Assembly: GCA_021847605.1 (NCBI GenBank)
Contig: JAJZQN010000036.1
Location: 1-36,851, forward strand
Reading direction: 5' to 3'
DNA: 36,851 bases
DNA from: Pseudomonadota bacterium
Lineage (GTDB): Bacteria; Pseudomonadota; Alphaproteobacteria; Sphingomonadales; Sphingomonadaceae
The notes below the pieces were generated by a model that saw only the letters and a program-made list of their open reading frames with translations, was not told the origin of the DNA and made no database searches. How positions within the stretch are numbered: the stretch's first letter is position 1; each line of letters begins with the position of its first letter. Shown here piece after piece: positions 17,569 through 25,884 of the stretch. Both the position numbers and the translations under genes were made by a program.

Positions 17569-17964
17569 TCAGCCGATCTGGTTCCAGGCCTCGGCAATTT
17601 CCGCCACGATGGCACGGGCCTGATCGACCGGCTCCGCGCTGCGTTCCTTGGCCCCGACCAGCAGCAGGCGGCGGGCTTCGCGATAGATTTGCGTCAGGCC
17701 GACCGCGATGTCGCCACCCTTGTCATAATCCAGCGAAGATTCGAGCGCGAACAGGATCGACATGGCACGGGCCTGCTTGTCCGATACCTTGACGCGATCC
17801 CCCTGACGTTCGGCCAGCGCAGACGCTTCCAGCGCCAGCAGCAGTTCGTCGAACAGGATCTTTACCAGTGCATGGGGTGTCGCACCTTCCGTGCGACCGC
17901 CCGAATGCACCGCAGCATAACGGCGGGCTGCCATATTGCCAGCATAGCCTTGATTGTAGAACAT
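17569..17964 (-). CDS. fliS: Flagellar export chaperone FliS
   Basis: Cytosolic chaperone that binds the C-terminal helix of flagellin and keeps it unfolded before export. A small helical protein with the family-like start MFYNQGYAGNMAARRY and the middle segment PHALVKILFDELLLAL; 131 residues from ATG 17964. A GTG nine bases upstream (17973) is an alternative start but would place GGGGAC too close. It directly follows fliD (about 17 bases) and shares its sigma28-like promoter and downstream terminator. Confidence 0.9.
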   Translation of the reverse strand: MFYNQGYAGNMAARRYAAVHSGGRTEGATPHALVKILFDELLLALEASALAERQGDRVKVSDKQARAMSILFALESSLDYDKGGDIAVGLTQIYREARRLLLVGAKERSAEPVDQARAIVAEIAEAWNQIG

Positions 17965-17981
17965 CGTCGCCACGTCCCCGA

Positions 17982-19376
17982 TTAATTACTGCTTTGGTTG
18001 TTCCAGATCTCGATCTGCTGATCGAGATAACTCTGTGTCGCCTTGAGGGCGTTGAGCCGCGTTTCCATCGTCGCGTAGACTTTGGTCAGTTGCGCCTCGT
18101 AATTGGTCATTTTCGTATCAAGATCGTCGAGCTGTTCGGTCAGATCCTTGGCCAGCGCGTCGTAGCGATCCTGCGTCGCCTTGAGCGGTCCATTGTCGCT
18201 CTTGATATTGTCCCGCACATTGCCGAGCAGCACTGACAAGCCCGGATTGGTATCGGTCGATACGGTCGGATTGATCATCGCCGTAATGCCTTCCGGGTCC
18301 GCAGCCATTGCTTCGGCCAGCCGGGTCGTATCAAGCGTCAGCGTGCCGTCGCGATTGGTGGACACGCCGATGTCGGACAGCGTCTTGTAGGTGCCGGTCG
18401 ACGCCAACTGGGTCGACGTGATCTGCGCCAGTTGCCGCTTCATTTCACGCACGCCGGACACACCGTTGAGGACGCCCGCATTGGACGAGTCCGTGCCCGT
18501 GGAAGTCGCGGTGTTAAGCGCGCCCATCAGCGTATTATAGGCGTCGACAAATTCCTGAAGCAGGCTGCTGAGCGTGCCGGTCGGCTGCGTCATCGACAGG
18601 GTGACGCTGGTGCCCGGCGACGCCTTGTTCAGGTCGATACGCATATATTCGATCGCACTGTCGATCGTGTTCGTCGCATATTCCTGCGATACGCCGTCCA
18701 GTGTGATGATGGCGTTCTGCGCCGTGCTGGTCGCATCCATCGTCATTTGACCCAGCACGCTGCTGCTGTCGTCGGCCGATATGCTGGCGGTAAAATCATT
18801 GTCGGCGCCGGTCGCGCCCTTCAGCACCAAACGTGTACCCTGCGAATCGGTGACGACCCGTGCGGTAACGCCGGCGTTCGCCGCGTTGATCGAGGCAGCG
18901 ACACTGGCGAAGCTGTCATTGCCCGACGTAATGTCGATCGTGATGGCGGAACCGCCCTTGGGCGTGATGGTGATGGTGCCGCTGCCCATGGCCGTCGTGC
19001 TGGTCGCGCCGGTGGCCACGCTGGAGGCGTAGACGGTGGCGGCGGCGAGTTGTTCAACGGTCAACTGCGCGGGAAGGCCCGACGGCGTGCCGCCGGTCAA
19101 CACGCTGACCGAGGCGATGTCGGTGGCGTTCGAGTTAGGCGTGCCGGTATATTCGCTGCCCGACAGCACATTTTTGAGCGCGTCGGCAAAGGTATCGAGC
19201 GAGCTGCTGGCCGAAGCCAGTGCAGAAATACGGGCGGTATTGAGCGTCTGCTGGCTGGTAATCGCGGTCTGGCGCGGCTCCCGCGTTGCCGCGACGAGAC
19301 TGGACACCAGCGATGCGGTATCGATGCCGGAACCTGCGCCAAGCGAGGTTAAGATGCTGCTGCCTACCGTAGTCAT
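17982..19376 (-). CDS. fliD: Flagellar filament cap / hook-associated protein 2
   Basis: The cap protein at the filament tip that guides flagellin folding. Its 464 residues have FliD_N at the start (SILTSLGAGSGIDTASLVSS) and FliD_C from about 230 onward (the region with ALNTATSTGTDSSNAGVLNG and LSDIGVSTNRDGTLTLD). The coiled-coil C-terminus includes DRYDALAKDLTEQLDDLDTK. GAAAGGA precedes the ATG. A sigma28-like promoter lies immediately upstream. It is first in the fliDS operon. Confidence 0.95.
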   Translation of the reverse strand: MTTVGSSILTSLGAGSGIDTASLVSSLVAATREPRQTAITSQQTLNTARISALASASSSLDTFADALKNVLSGSEYTGTPNSNATDIASVSVLTGGTPSGLPAQLTVEQLAAATVYASSVATGATSTTAMGSGTITITPKGGSAITIDITSGNDSFASVAASINAANAGVTARVVTDSQGTRLVLKGATGADNDFTASISADDSSSVLGQMTMDATSTAQNAIITLDGVSQEYATNTIDSAIEYMRIDLNKASPGTSVTLSMTQPTGTLSSLLQEFVDAYNTLMGALNTATSTGTDSSNAGVLNGVSGVREMKRQLAQITSTQLASTGTYKTLSDIGVSTNRDGTLTLDTTRLAEAMAADPEGITAMINPTVSTDTNPGLSVLLGNVRDNIKSDNGPLKATQDRYDALAKDLTEQLDDLDTKMTNYEAQLTKVYATMETRLNALKATQSYLDQQIEIWNNQSSN

Positions 19377-19397
19377 ACGCCATCCTTTCAGAGGGAT

Positions 19398-19424
19398 AGA
19401 ACGGCCGTAGCGTCAACTTCTTTA
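19398..19424 (-). promoter_or_regulatory. Sigma28 (FliA)-like promoter of fliD-fliS
   Basis: On the minus strand TAAAGAAG (complement of 19417-19424), 11 bases, then GCCGTTCT (complement of 19398-19405). The known sigma28 consensus is TAAAGTTT-N11-GCCGATAA. The -10 box ends 21 bases before the fliD ATG, leaving a short leader that still contains the ribosome site. Confidence 0.7.
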
Positions 19425-19446
19425 GGAAAGATTTTTAACTGCCAAC

Positions 19447-19917
19447 TCAGTTGCCGGTCGAAGCCACCTGATCCACGACACCGCGCGGCATGACCGCGTG
19501 GGCGGCATAAGCATAGCTTGCCTGCGCGACCATGCGCTTCGCCAGGGCCGCTGCATATTCCACCGCCTCGCGACTGGCGGGCGGCAGGGGGACCAGAACG
19601 ATCGGCACAGGGATCATGGCCTGCATGGCCTCCGTTGCGCCACCGACATCGATGCCGCCCCGCGTGTGCAGGTCGGCCAGAATGTTGGCAATGCGGGCAT
19701 GAACCTGCGCATATTCGGCCGCGCTTGCAGCACCGCCGTCCAGCGTGCTGCTATCCGCGCCGGATGTAGTGTCTTCCACATCCTGAGGCACATCCCGCGT
19801 CGCATCCGCCGTGGCACGGCTGGACGACACAGGCTGTACCGCCTGAACTGGCGCAGTCGCACGTACCGCGGTCCGGTCAACCGGCGGCAATTCGCTGCGG
19901 GCAAGATAGTCGCTCAT
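19447..19917 (-). CDS. Unknown protein in the late flagellar regulon (FlaG position)
   Basis: A 156-residue protein of no recognised family. Residues 1-65 are low-complexity (Thr, Ala, Val, Ser, Asp) and probably disordered. Residues 65-145 look helical around a hydrophobic, proline-marked stretch (IPVPIVLVPLPP near 106-117). There is no signal peptide and there are no Cys residues. It is preceded by a near-perfect sigma28-like promoter and followed by fliD, the place where flaG lies in many bacteria. It does not show FlaG sequence features I can confirm. A secreted axial component or an export chaperone is possible, by inference. Confidence 0.75.
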   Translation of the reverse strand: MSDYLARSELPPVDRTAVRATAPVQAVQPVSSSRATADATRDVPQDVEDTTSGADSSTLDGGAASAAEYAQVHARIANILADLHTRGGIDVGGATEAMQAMIPVPIVLVPLPPASREAVEYAAALAKRMVAQASYAYAAHAVMPRGVVDQVASTGN

Positions 19918-19949
19918 GACGCACCATCGTTAAAAATCCCCACAAGGAC

Positions 19950-19976
19950 ATAACGGCCGGCCGCCTATAAACTTTA
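19950..19976 (-). promoter_or_regulatory. Sigma28 (FliA)-like promoter of the 156-residue gene
   Basis: On the minus strand TAAAGTTT (complement of 19969-19976), 11 bases, GCCGTTAT (complement of 19950-19957). The -35 box matches the consensus perfectly and the -10 box differs at two positions. The TAA of the -35 box doubles as the stop codon of the glycosyltransferase gene. Confidence 0.8.
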
Positions 19977-21125
19977 GCAGCGCATCGAAGTTTTTTTCGC
20001 TTTCGACAGTAAAGCGGCAGTCAAAATAGGGATGATGCCAGGTCCTGGCACACCGATCATCCCGGCAACGATTTGAATCAGCGGAAGAAAAAAGGCGATG
20101 ACGCAAAGTAGACCACCCTGCCCCATATTTAGGAAAAATATCGCCATCGCGGCAAAAGAGAGCGTGTCATAGGACAGTATATAGGGGGTGGCGGATATGG
20201 CGCAGGCGAGGAAGACCAGATTGGCGGCCGGGTCATGCGCGTCTGGGCGCTGGCGAAACCGCCGCCACACGATGACGGCGGCGATGAAGGCGAGCGCGGA
20301 CTGAAGCGCGCTGGCAATGGGTACCGGCACATCCGCGACGCGCAGGTTCATGAACAGGGTCGGCATGAACGGCCCGGCCAGATGGTCGGGATCGCTCAGC
20401 ACCAGCGACTGATTGGCGATGCCGCTTTCCAGATAAACGCGCCAGATGTCGACGCCCCAGATGAGGGCAACCAGTGCGGCAAGGCCAAGGGTGGAGCAGG
20501 CGGCCGCAACAAAGGCGCGAACATTGCCGGTAACAAGGAAAAGCAACGGGAAGAACAGCGCGATCTGGGGCTTTACCAGCAACAGGCCGAGCAGCACCCC
20601 CGCCATGATCGGGCGGCTATCGCGCCAGCGCAGAACGGTGAGGACGACGGCAGCGGCCATCAGGGCGAACTGGCCGGACATGAGAGCGAGCAGCGCGGCG
20701 GGGGAGCAGAGCAGCAATACGATGATGCGCCAGTCGCGGGTCCACAGGCGAAGCGCCGCAATGAAAGCGACAATATTGACCAAAAGCCAGAGGGCGAGCG
20801 CGGGAAGATAGGGAAGCAGGCCAAAGGGCGCGGCGATCAGCAGGGCAACGGGGGGATAGGACCAGAGCTGCCCCGGATAGCCCGCCCCCACAACCGGGCC
20901 GAGTGCCGATAAATATCGTTCCATATCATAATATTGCGCCGGATTTTCCGCCCATGCCGCGCGGCCGTACATCCAGATATTGAGGAAGTCGCGCCCCACC
21001 ACCAACGACGTGCCGTCACGCGGAATGCCGTACCCGGGGGCCAGCGTCAGCAAATAGGCGGGCACGAAGACGAGCAGCAACAGCCCCGCCCCGATCCACA
21101 AGAGCCGCATCCGGTCCGCCGCCAT
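19974..21125 (-). CDS. GT87-type (DUF2029) membrane glycosyltransferase
   Basis: A 383-residue integral membrane protein with about nine to ten hydrophobic helices. The family pattern is visible: GRDFLNIWMYGRAAW near residue 43, the acidic/aromatic loop PAQYYDMERYLSALG, WSYPPVALLIAAPF and GLLLVKPQIALFFPLL. GT87 members transfer mannose, arabinose or related sugars from polyprenyl phosphates to periplasmic acceptors. Substrate and acceptor here are unknown. It starts eight bases after flhB, so it is co-transcribed with the export genes. Confidence 0.8.
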   Translation of the reverse strand: MAADRMRLLWIGAGLLLLVFVPAYLLTLAPGYGIPRDGTSLVVGRDFLNIWMYGRAAWAENPAQYYDMERYLSALGPVVGAGYPGQLWSYPPVALLIAAPFGLLPYLPALALWLLVNIVAFIAALRLWTRDWRIIVLLLCSPAALLALMSGQFALMAAAVVLTVLRWRDSRPIMAGVLLGLLLVKPQIALFFPLLFLVTGNVRAFVAAACSTLGLAALVALIWGVDIWRVYLESGIANQSLVLSDPDHLAGPFMPTLFMNLRVADVPVPIASALQSALAFIAAVIVWRRFRQRPDAHDPAANLVFLACAISATPYILSYDTLSFAAMAIFFLNMGQGGLLCVIAFFLPLIQIVAGMIGVPGPGIIPILTAALLSKAKKTSMRC

Positions 21126-21133
21126 GGGGAATC

Positions 21134-22267
21134 CTACATCTTGCGCCCGTCCGCGTCGAAACGCAGATCGTCGGGGACGGTGATGAAGGGGCGATCCATC
21201 TCGTTCGCCATGCGGTTTTCCACCCGGAAGACGAACGCCAGCACGGTCGCGACCGCCATATAGAGGCCTTCATTGACGATCTGCCCCGCGCGCGAGGTGA
21301 AATAGACCGCGCGGGCCAGTTCGGGATATTGCAGGACGGTCACGCCATGGCTGTCGGCCAGTTCGCGGATGGCGGCGGCGATCGCATCGCATCCGCGCGC
21401 GACGACCACGGGCGCAGCATCTACACCCGGCCGATAGCGCAGGGCGACGGCGAAGTGGGTCGGGTTGGTCAGGATGACGCTGGCCTCTGCCACCGCCTTG
21501 CGCGTGGAACCGCTCAACACCTCAAATTGCCGGCGGCGAATATGCCCCTTGAGTTCGGGCGAGCCTTCGCTTTCCTTATGCTCGTCCTTCACATCCTGCT
21601 TAGTCATGGCGAGGCGCTTGGCCCGCTGCATGATCTGTGCCGGGACGTCGATGCCCGCAATCAGGAACAGACCGCCCGCCATCACCAGACAGGTGAGGAT
21701 GAAGATGTTGCCGACATCGGAAATGGCGGGGGCCAGCCCCTCCTTCCCCAAAGCGTTGATCGCGGCCAGCCGGTCCCAGATCATCCACACGCCGATGCAA
21801 CCGAGCAGGCCCACCTTGGCAATGGATTTCACCAGTTCGATCAGCCCCTGCATGCCAAAGATGCGCTTGAGGCCGGAGGCGGGATTGAGCTTCGACGCCT
21901 TGGGCGCGAAAGCGCCGGGGCGAAAGCCGAGCGAGCCGAGCAAGGCAGGCGCGGCGATGGCGGCGAGAAACGTCGCGATCAGGACGCCAGCCGCCGGCAG
22001 GGCTATGCCAGAGGCCAGTTCGATGCCCCGCTGTGCCGGGGAGAAATCGACAATATCCTCCCGCTTGAAACGCAAAGCCTCCACCAGCATGTCACGCATT
22101 GCCTGAACCAGCGCCGGACCAGCGACCGCCAGCCAGGCGATGCCGGCCATCACCACCAGCGCGGTGGCAAGGTCGCGGGACTGGAGAATATCGCCCTTCT
22201 TGGCGGCGTCCTCCAGTTTCTTGGCTGTCGGTTTTTCTGACTTTTCGCCGCCCTGATCACCCGCCAT
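21134..22267 (-). CDS. flhB: Flagellar export apparatus protein FlhB
   Basis: Membrane component and substrate-specificity switch of the flagellar type III export gate. Its 377 residues comprise an N-terminal cytosolic start (EKSEKPTAKKLEDAAKKGD), four transmembrane helices and a cytosolic C-domain with the self-cleavage site NPTHF (268-272, cut between Asn268 and Pro269). It lies directly after fliR with a three-base gap and before the GT87 gene. Confidence 0.96.
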   Translation of the reverse strand: MAGDQGGEKSEKPTAKKLEDAAKKGDILQSRDLATALVVMAGIAWLAVAGPALVQAMRDMLVEALRFKREDIVDFSPAQRGIELASGIALPAAGVLIATFLAAIAAPALLGSLGFRPGAFAPKASKLNPASGLKRIFGMQGLIELVKSIAKVGLLGCIGVWMIWDRLAAINALGKEGLAPAISDVGNIFILTCLVMAGGLFLIAGIDVPAQIMQRAKRLAMTKQDVKDEHKESEGSPELKGHIRRRQFEVLSGSTRKAVAEASVILTNPTHFAVALRYRPGVDAAPVVVARGCDAIAAAIRELADSHGVTVLQYPELARAVYFTSRAGQIVNEGLYMAVATVLAFVFRVENRMANEMDRPFITVPDDLRFDADGRKM

Positions 22268-22270
22268 GGA

Positions 22271-23053
22271 TCAGTTCCCCTCCGAAATGGAACGGGCCTG
22301 CTCCAGCCCCGCCTTGAGCGAGGCGGTCAGCGCTTCCGCCATGATCGGCGCGCCGATAGCGAGCAGGATCAGGCCGCCCATCATGGCGACCGGCATGCCC
22401 ACGGCGAACAGGTTGAGCGAAGGCGCGGCGCGGGCCAACATGCCCATCACGATCTGAATGAGGACTAGCGCAAAGGCGACCGGCAGGGCGACCGTGACCC
22501 CCGCCCCCAACAGCGATCCGCCAAATTCGATCAGCCGCCACAGCGTATCGTTGGACAGCATGGCCGCACCCGGCGGCACCGCGACATAGCTTTGCACCAC
22601 GAAACTGGCGAGCAGCAGATGCCCGTCCATGCCCAACAACAGGAAAGTGGCGAGGATGGAGAGAAAGGTGCCGACCACCTGCGTATTCTGACCCGAGGTC
22701 GGATCGATCATCGCCGCGAAGTTGAGGCCCATGGCATTGCCGATGGTTTCCCCCGCGACGAAGGCGGCGGCATAGCCGATCTGCACCGCAAACCCCATGG
22801 CGAGACCAGCCAATATCTCACCCATGACCATCAGCACGCCTTCGGCGCTGGCGATGCCATCGTGGGGAAGCTGGATGGTTACGCTGTTGAGCGCGGCAAG
22901 GCCCAGCGCCAGCGACAGGATGAGCCGCAATTGCAGCGGGACGGCGGGCGCGCCGAAGACCGGCGCCGCCATGAAGGCCGCGCCGGGCCGGATCATGGCG
23001 ATCAGCCAGATCCAGAGCTGGGTTTCCACCCCGGCGAAGCCCGGCGCGATCAT
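22271..23053 (-). CDS. fliR: Flagellar export apparatus protein FliR
   Basis: Integral membrane export-gate protein, 260 residues, multi-helical. It has the typical FliR start (QLWIWLIAMIRPGAAFMAAP) and the middle segment GETIGNAMGLNFAAMIDPTSG. The ATG at 23053 overlaps the fliQ stop codon by four bases. A longer upstream frame to 23278 would run through fliQ and was not used. Confidence 0.95.
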   Translation of the reverse strand: MIAPGFAGVETQLWIWLIAMIRPGAAFMAAPVFGAPAVPLQLRLILSLALGLAALNSVTIQLPHDGIASAEGVLMVMGEILAGLAMGFAVQIGYAAAFVAGETIGNAMGLNFAAMIDPTSGQNTQVVGTFLSILATFLLLGMDGHLLLASFVVQSYVAVPPGAAMLSNDTLWRLIEFGGSLLGAGVTVALPVAFALVLIQIVMGMLARAAPSLNLFAVGMPVAMMGGLILLAIGAPIMAEALTASLKAGLEQARSISEGN

Positions 23054-23322
23054 TGCAGCAGGTCCGGTATGCGTTCGAAGATTTCGCGGGTGAAGTCGGC
23101 GATCAGCACCATGATCGACCCGCCGAACAGGGCCAGCATGCCGCCCACCACCAGAATCTTGGGAATGAAGGACAGGGTCTGTTCGTTGATCGAAGTCGCG
23201 GCCTGAACCATGCCGACCAGCAGGCCGACGATCAGCGCGGGAATGAGGACGGGCGCAGCCGCAAGCGCCGTGATCCACAGCGCCTGTTGGGCCAGCCCCA
23301 TGAAGAAATCGGCATTTTCCAT
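23050..23322 (-). CDS. fliQ: Flagellar export apparatus protein FliQ
   Basis: A 90-residue protein with two transmembrane helices and the family-typical loop GMVQAATSINEQTLSFIPKI. It is part of the FliPQR export channel and is coupled to fliR by an ATGA overlap. Confidence 0.96.
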   Translation of the reverse strand: MENADFFMGLAQQALWITALAAAPVLIPALIVGLLVGMVQAATSINEQTLSFIPKILVVGGMLALFGGSIMVLIADFTREIFERIPDLLQ

Positions 23323-23381
23323 CGGCGCTAGGTCTCGGTCGCCATTCGCATCGGACGGGCCGACAGGCGTTTCCTGACCAC

Positions 23382-23396
23382 GCTCGAAACGAACGG
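23382..23396. repeat. Single arm of the dispersed palindrome, between fliP and fliQ
   Basis: GCTCGAAACGAACGG here is identical over 15 bases to the right arm of the palindrome at 16173-16187. No matching left arm is present. It lies in the 94-base gap that interrupts the otherwise tight fliP-fliQ junction. Confidence 0.5.
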
Positions 23397-23416
23397 AGAC
23401 TGGAAGGGGGCGATCA

Positions 23417-24190
23417 TCATGTCGCGAACGACCCCGCCAATGACCCCATGGTCAGCGCCCATCCGTCGACCAGCACGAACAACAGCAGCTTGAACGGCAT
23501 GGATATGATGGTGGGCGACAACATCATCATGCCCAGCGCCATCAATGTCGATGCCACCACAAGGTCGATGATGAGGAAGGGCAGGAAGATCATGAAGCCG
23601 ATCTGAAACGCGGTCTTGAGTTCGCTGGTGACGAAAGCCGGCAACAGGATCGAGAAGGGAATATCGGCGGGCGTGCGGAATTGCGGCGCCTCGGCCAGAT
23701 TGGAAAAGAGCTTCAGGTCGCTTTCGCGGGTCTGCTTGGTCATGAAACCATGCAACACCTTGCCCGATCGGCCGACCGCCTCCTCAATGCTGATCTGCCC
23801 CTTGCCATAGGGGTCGAAAGCCTGCGCGTTGATCGTGTCGATCGCCGGGCGCATGACGAAGAGCGAGAGGAACAGGGCAAGGCCGACCAATACCTGATTG
23901 GGCGGCGTCTGTTGCAGGCCCATCGCCTGACGCAATAGCGACAGGACGATGATGATGCGGGTGAAGCTAGTCATCATGAGGACGAGCGACGGCAGCACCG
24001 TCAGCAGGCTCATGAGGACAAGGATTGGCAGGGACAGCGACATCGAGCGGCCATCGCCCGAAATCTGGCCCATGGCCCGGCTCAGCGCGCCGCCATTATC
24101 GACCGGCGGGGCCGCAGGAGCGGCCTGCGCAAGGGCAGGTTCGACCATCATGAGGCCGGCGACGATCAGGACGCCGCCGATCAGCAGCAT
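23417..24190 (-). CDS. fliP: Flagellar export apparatus protein FliP
   Basis: Export-channel core subunit, 257 residues from ATG 24190. A cleavable signal-like N-terminus ([23 protein letters not shown]) is typical of FliP. Conserved stretches are [38 protein letters not shown] and [20 protein letters not shown]. It starts one base after the fliO stop codon. Confidence 0.96.
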   Translation of the reverse strand: MLLIGGVLIVAGLMMVEPALAQAAPAAPPVDNGGALSRAMGQISGDGRSMSLSLPILVLMSLLTVLPSLVLMMTSFTRIIIVLSLLRQAMGLQQTPPNQVLVGLALFLSLFVMRPAIDTINAQAFDPYGKGQISIEEAVGRSGKVLHGFMTKQTRESDLKLFSNLAEAPQFRTPADIPFSILLPAFVTSELKTAFQIGFMIFLPFLIIDLVVASTLMALGMMMLSPTIISMPFKLLLFVLVDGWALTMGSLAGSFAT

Positions 24191-24191
24191 C

Positions 24192-24458
24192 TTACCGCGC
24201 ACGATAGGGGTCGCCTTCCGCGATCTTTTCGATCCGGCCGCGGGTGACGGCGACGAGGATCTTCTTGCCCTCAAATTCCACGACGGCGAGTTTGCCGAAG
24301 GCACCCATGGGCAGGGCTTCGAGCAGTTTGAGCGAGCGATCGCCCTGCGCCCCGCCCATCATGCCGGGCTGATATTTGCGCCAGAGCCACAGCGCGCCGA
24401 AAGCCATGCCGCCGACCAGCGGCAGAAGGATCAGCAGTTTGACGAAATACCAGAACAT
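24192..24458 (-). CDS. fliO: Flagellar assembly protein FliO
   Basis: An 88-residue protein with one N-terminal transmembrane helix (residues 3-26) and a small cytosolic domain ([34 protein letters not shown]) as in the short FliO family. FliO stabilises FliP during gate assembly. It lies immediately before fliP. Assignment rests on fold pattern and position. Confidence 0.85.
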   Translation of the reverse strand: MFWYFVKLLILLPLVGGMAFGALWLWRKYQPGMMGGAQGDRSLKLLEALPMGAFGKLAVVEFEGKKILVAVTRGRIEKIAEGDPYRAR

Positions 24459-24545
24459 GGGAGGGCCGCCCGCAGAAGATGGTTAATGATCCATGCGTTC
24501 CGCAGTTTCGGCCCGCAAGGCAAGCGCAAAATCAGTCGCGCGCGA

Positions 24546-24881
24546 TCACCCGCGCCGTTCGATACCCGCAAGGCGCGTTTCGGTGGCGGCAATGTCGACG
24601 ATGCGGATGCCATAACGGCCGTTGACCGTGACCACTTCGCCCTTTGCGATCAGGGCGCCGTTGACCATGATGTCGAGCAGGTCGTCGGCCTGACGGTCCA
24701 GTTCCACGATGCTGCCTTCAGCCAGATCCATGACTTCGGCAAGACGCAGGGAGGTCGATCCGACCTCTACCGACATACGCACAGGAATATCGGCCAGCAG
24801 TTTGAACTGGCGGTTGTTGGTCATGCGGCTGACGGGATCTTCGGCACGGTCCATTTTCGGGGCTTCGGTCATGTCGCTCAT
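24546..24881 (-). CDS. fliN: Flagellar motor switch protein FliN
   Basis: C-ring subunit, 111 residues, with the SpoA domain from about residue 32 (LADIPVRMSVEVGSTSLRLA, DLLDIMVNGALIAKGEVV). It begins inside the fliM stop codon (ATGA at 24881). An 87-base gap separates it from fliO. Confidence 0.94.
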   Translation of the reverse strand: MSDMTEAPKMDRAEDPVSRMTNNRQFKLLADIPVRMSVEVGSTSLRLAEVMDLAEGSIVELDRQADDLLDIMVNGALIAKGEVVTVNGRYGIRIVDIAATETRLAGIERRG

Positions 24882-25762
24882 TGGTCCGGTCCTTGTGCAA
24901 GCTTTTCAATCTGGAAGGCGGCGCGGCCATCCTGTTCGCCGATGGTGCCATGGGCGACGATGCGGCTGCCCACGATCAGCGGCAGGCTGCGCCCGATGGT
25001 GACGGGGATGACGTCGCCAACCTTCAATTCCATAAGATCCGCGAGGGAGAGATTGGGCCGTGCCAGCACGGTGCGCGCGGGCATGCGGATGTCGCGCATG
25101 CGGCGGGCGATGCGCGCCTGCCACACGGGATCGGCCGTTTCCTCGTCGTTCGAAACCTTCGTTCCGGTCAGCGCCTCGACCGCGCGCAGCGATGCGAGCG
25201 GGAAGAGCAGGTCGATCGGCCATTCCTGTTCGCGGGTCAGCGACAGGGTAAAACGCTGAACCACCATCTGGTCGCCCGGCTGGGCGCTGGTGGTGAAGCC
25301 CGCGCCGGTTTCGCGCAGCATCAGGCTGGCGTCGAGCGGCAGGACGTCGTCCCATGTTTCGACCAGACGCGCGACGATGCCATCGGCCAGACGCGCAATC
25401 AGGCGATCTTCGGTCGGGGTGAATTCGCCGCGCACGGGCAGCGGCCGGTTGCCAAGGCCACCGTAGAAACAGTCGACCAGAGTCGAAATGAGGCTGGCGT
25501 CGAGGCGCAGCATCATCTGCCCCTTCAGCGGCATCACGCGATAGATGGACAGGCTGCAAAAGGGCGGAACGTCGGCCGCCCATGCGCCCAGTTCCATGAC
25601 CTGCGCATCCTGTGCCACGATTTGCGGACGAAGACCCGCGATCGGTTCGATCAGCGCACGAAGACGCCGGGCGAGCTTTTCGCCCAGCCGGTCCAGCCCG
25701 GACAGCATCACGGGCGCCTGCGATTCCCCACGCCCAAAGGCATAGGTCTGAACTTCGGTCAT
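24878..25762 (-). CDS. fliM: Flagellar motor switch protein FliM, lacking the usual CheY-binding N-terminus
   Basis: C-ring switch subunit, 294 residues. The middle domain shows LDASLISTLVDCFYGGLGN and the C-terminal SpoA domain has LMELKVGDVIPVTIGRSLPL. The start was placed at ATG 25762 (MTEVQTYAFGRGE), where the frame becomes protein-like. Upstream codons to 25816 are not FliM-like. The N-terminal peptide LSQxEIDALL, which binds phosphorylated CheY in most FliM proteins, is not present in either version or in FliN. Family identity is secure. Confidence 0.92.
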   Translation of the reverse strand: MTEVQTYAFGRGESQAPVMLSGLDRLGEKLARRLRALIEPIAGLRPQIVAQDAQVMELGAWAADVPPFCSLSIYRVMPLKGQMMLRLDASLISTLVDCFYGGLGNRPLPVRGEFTPTEDRLIARLADGIVARLVETWDDVLPLDASLMLRETGAGFTTSAQPGDQMVVQRFTLSLTREQEWPIDLLFPLASLRAVEALTGTKVSNDEETADPVWQARIARRMRDIRMPARTVLARPNLSLADLMELKVGDVIPVTIGRSLPLIVGSRIVAHGTIGEQDGRAAFQIEKLAQGPDQ

Positions 25763-25884
25763 GTCAGTCCCCAGCCAGGATAGCGGGCTAACTCCCGGCT
25801 TCCTGACAGGGCACATTACAAACGAATTTGGTAAAGGAACCGTAAACGACCGGACGCAGCGCGGCCGCGATGCCGGGCAAATCG

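Noticed and set aside
24591..24626. ATAACGGC-like complement of a sigma28 -10 box in fliN
   Set aside because: No TTTA at the required distance, so the -35 part is missing; it is coding sequence.
25840..25884. A GG/GC pair with sigma54 spacing on the minus strand before fliM
   Set aside because: The -12 part reads CCGC instead of TTGC and the site lies in GC-rich DNA where such pairs occur by chance.
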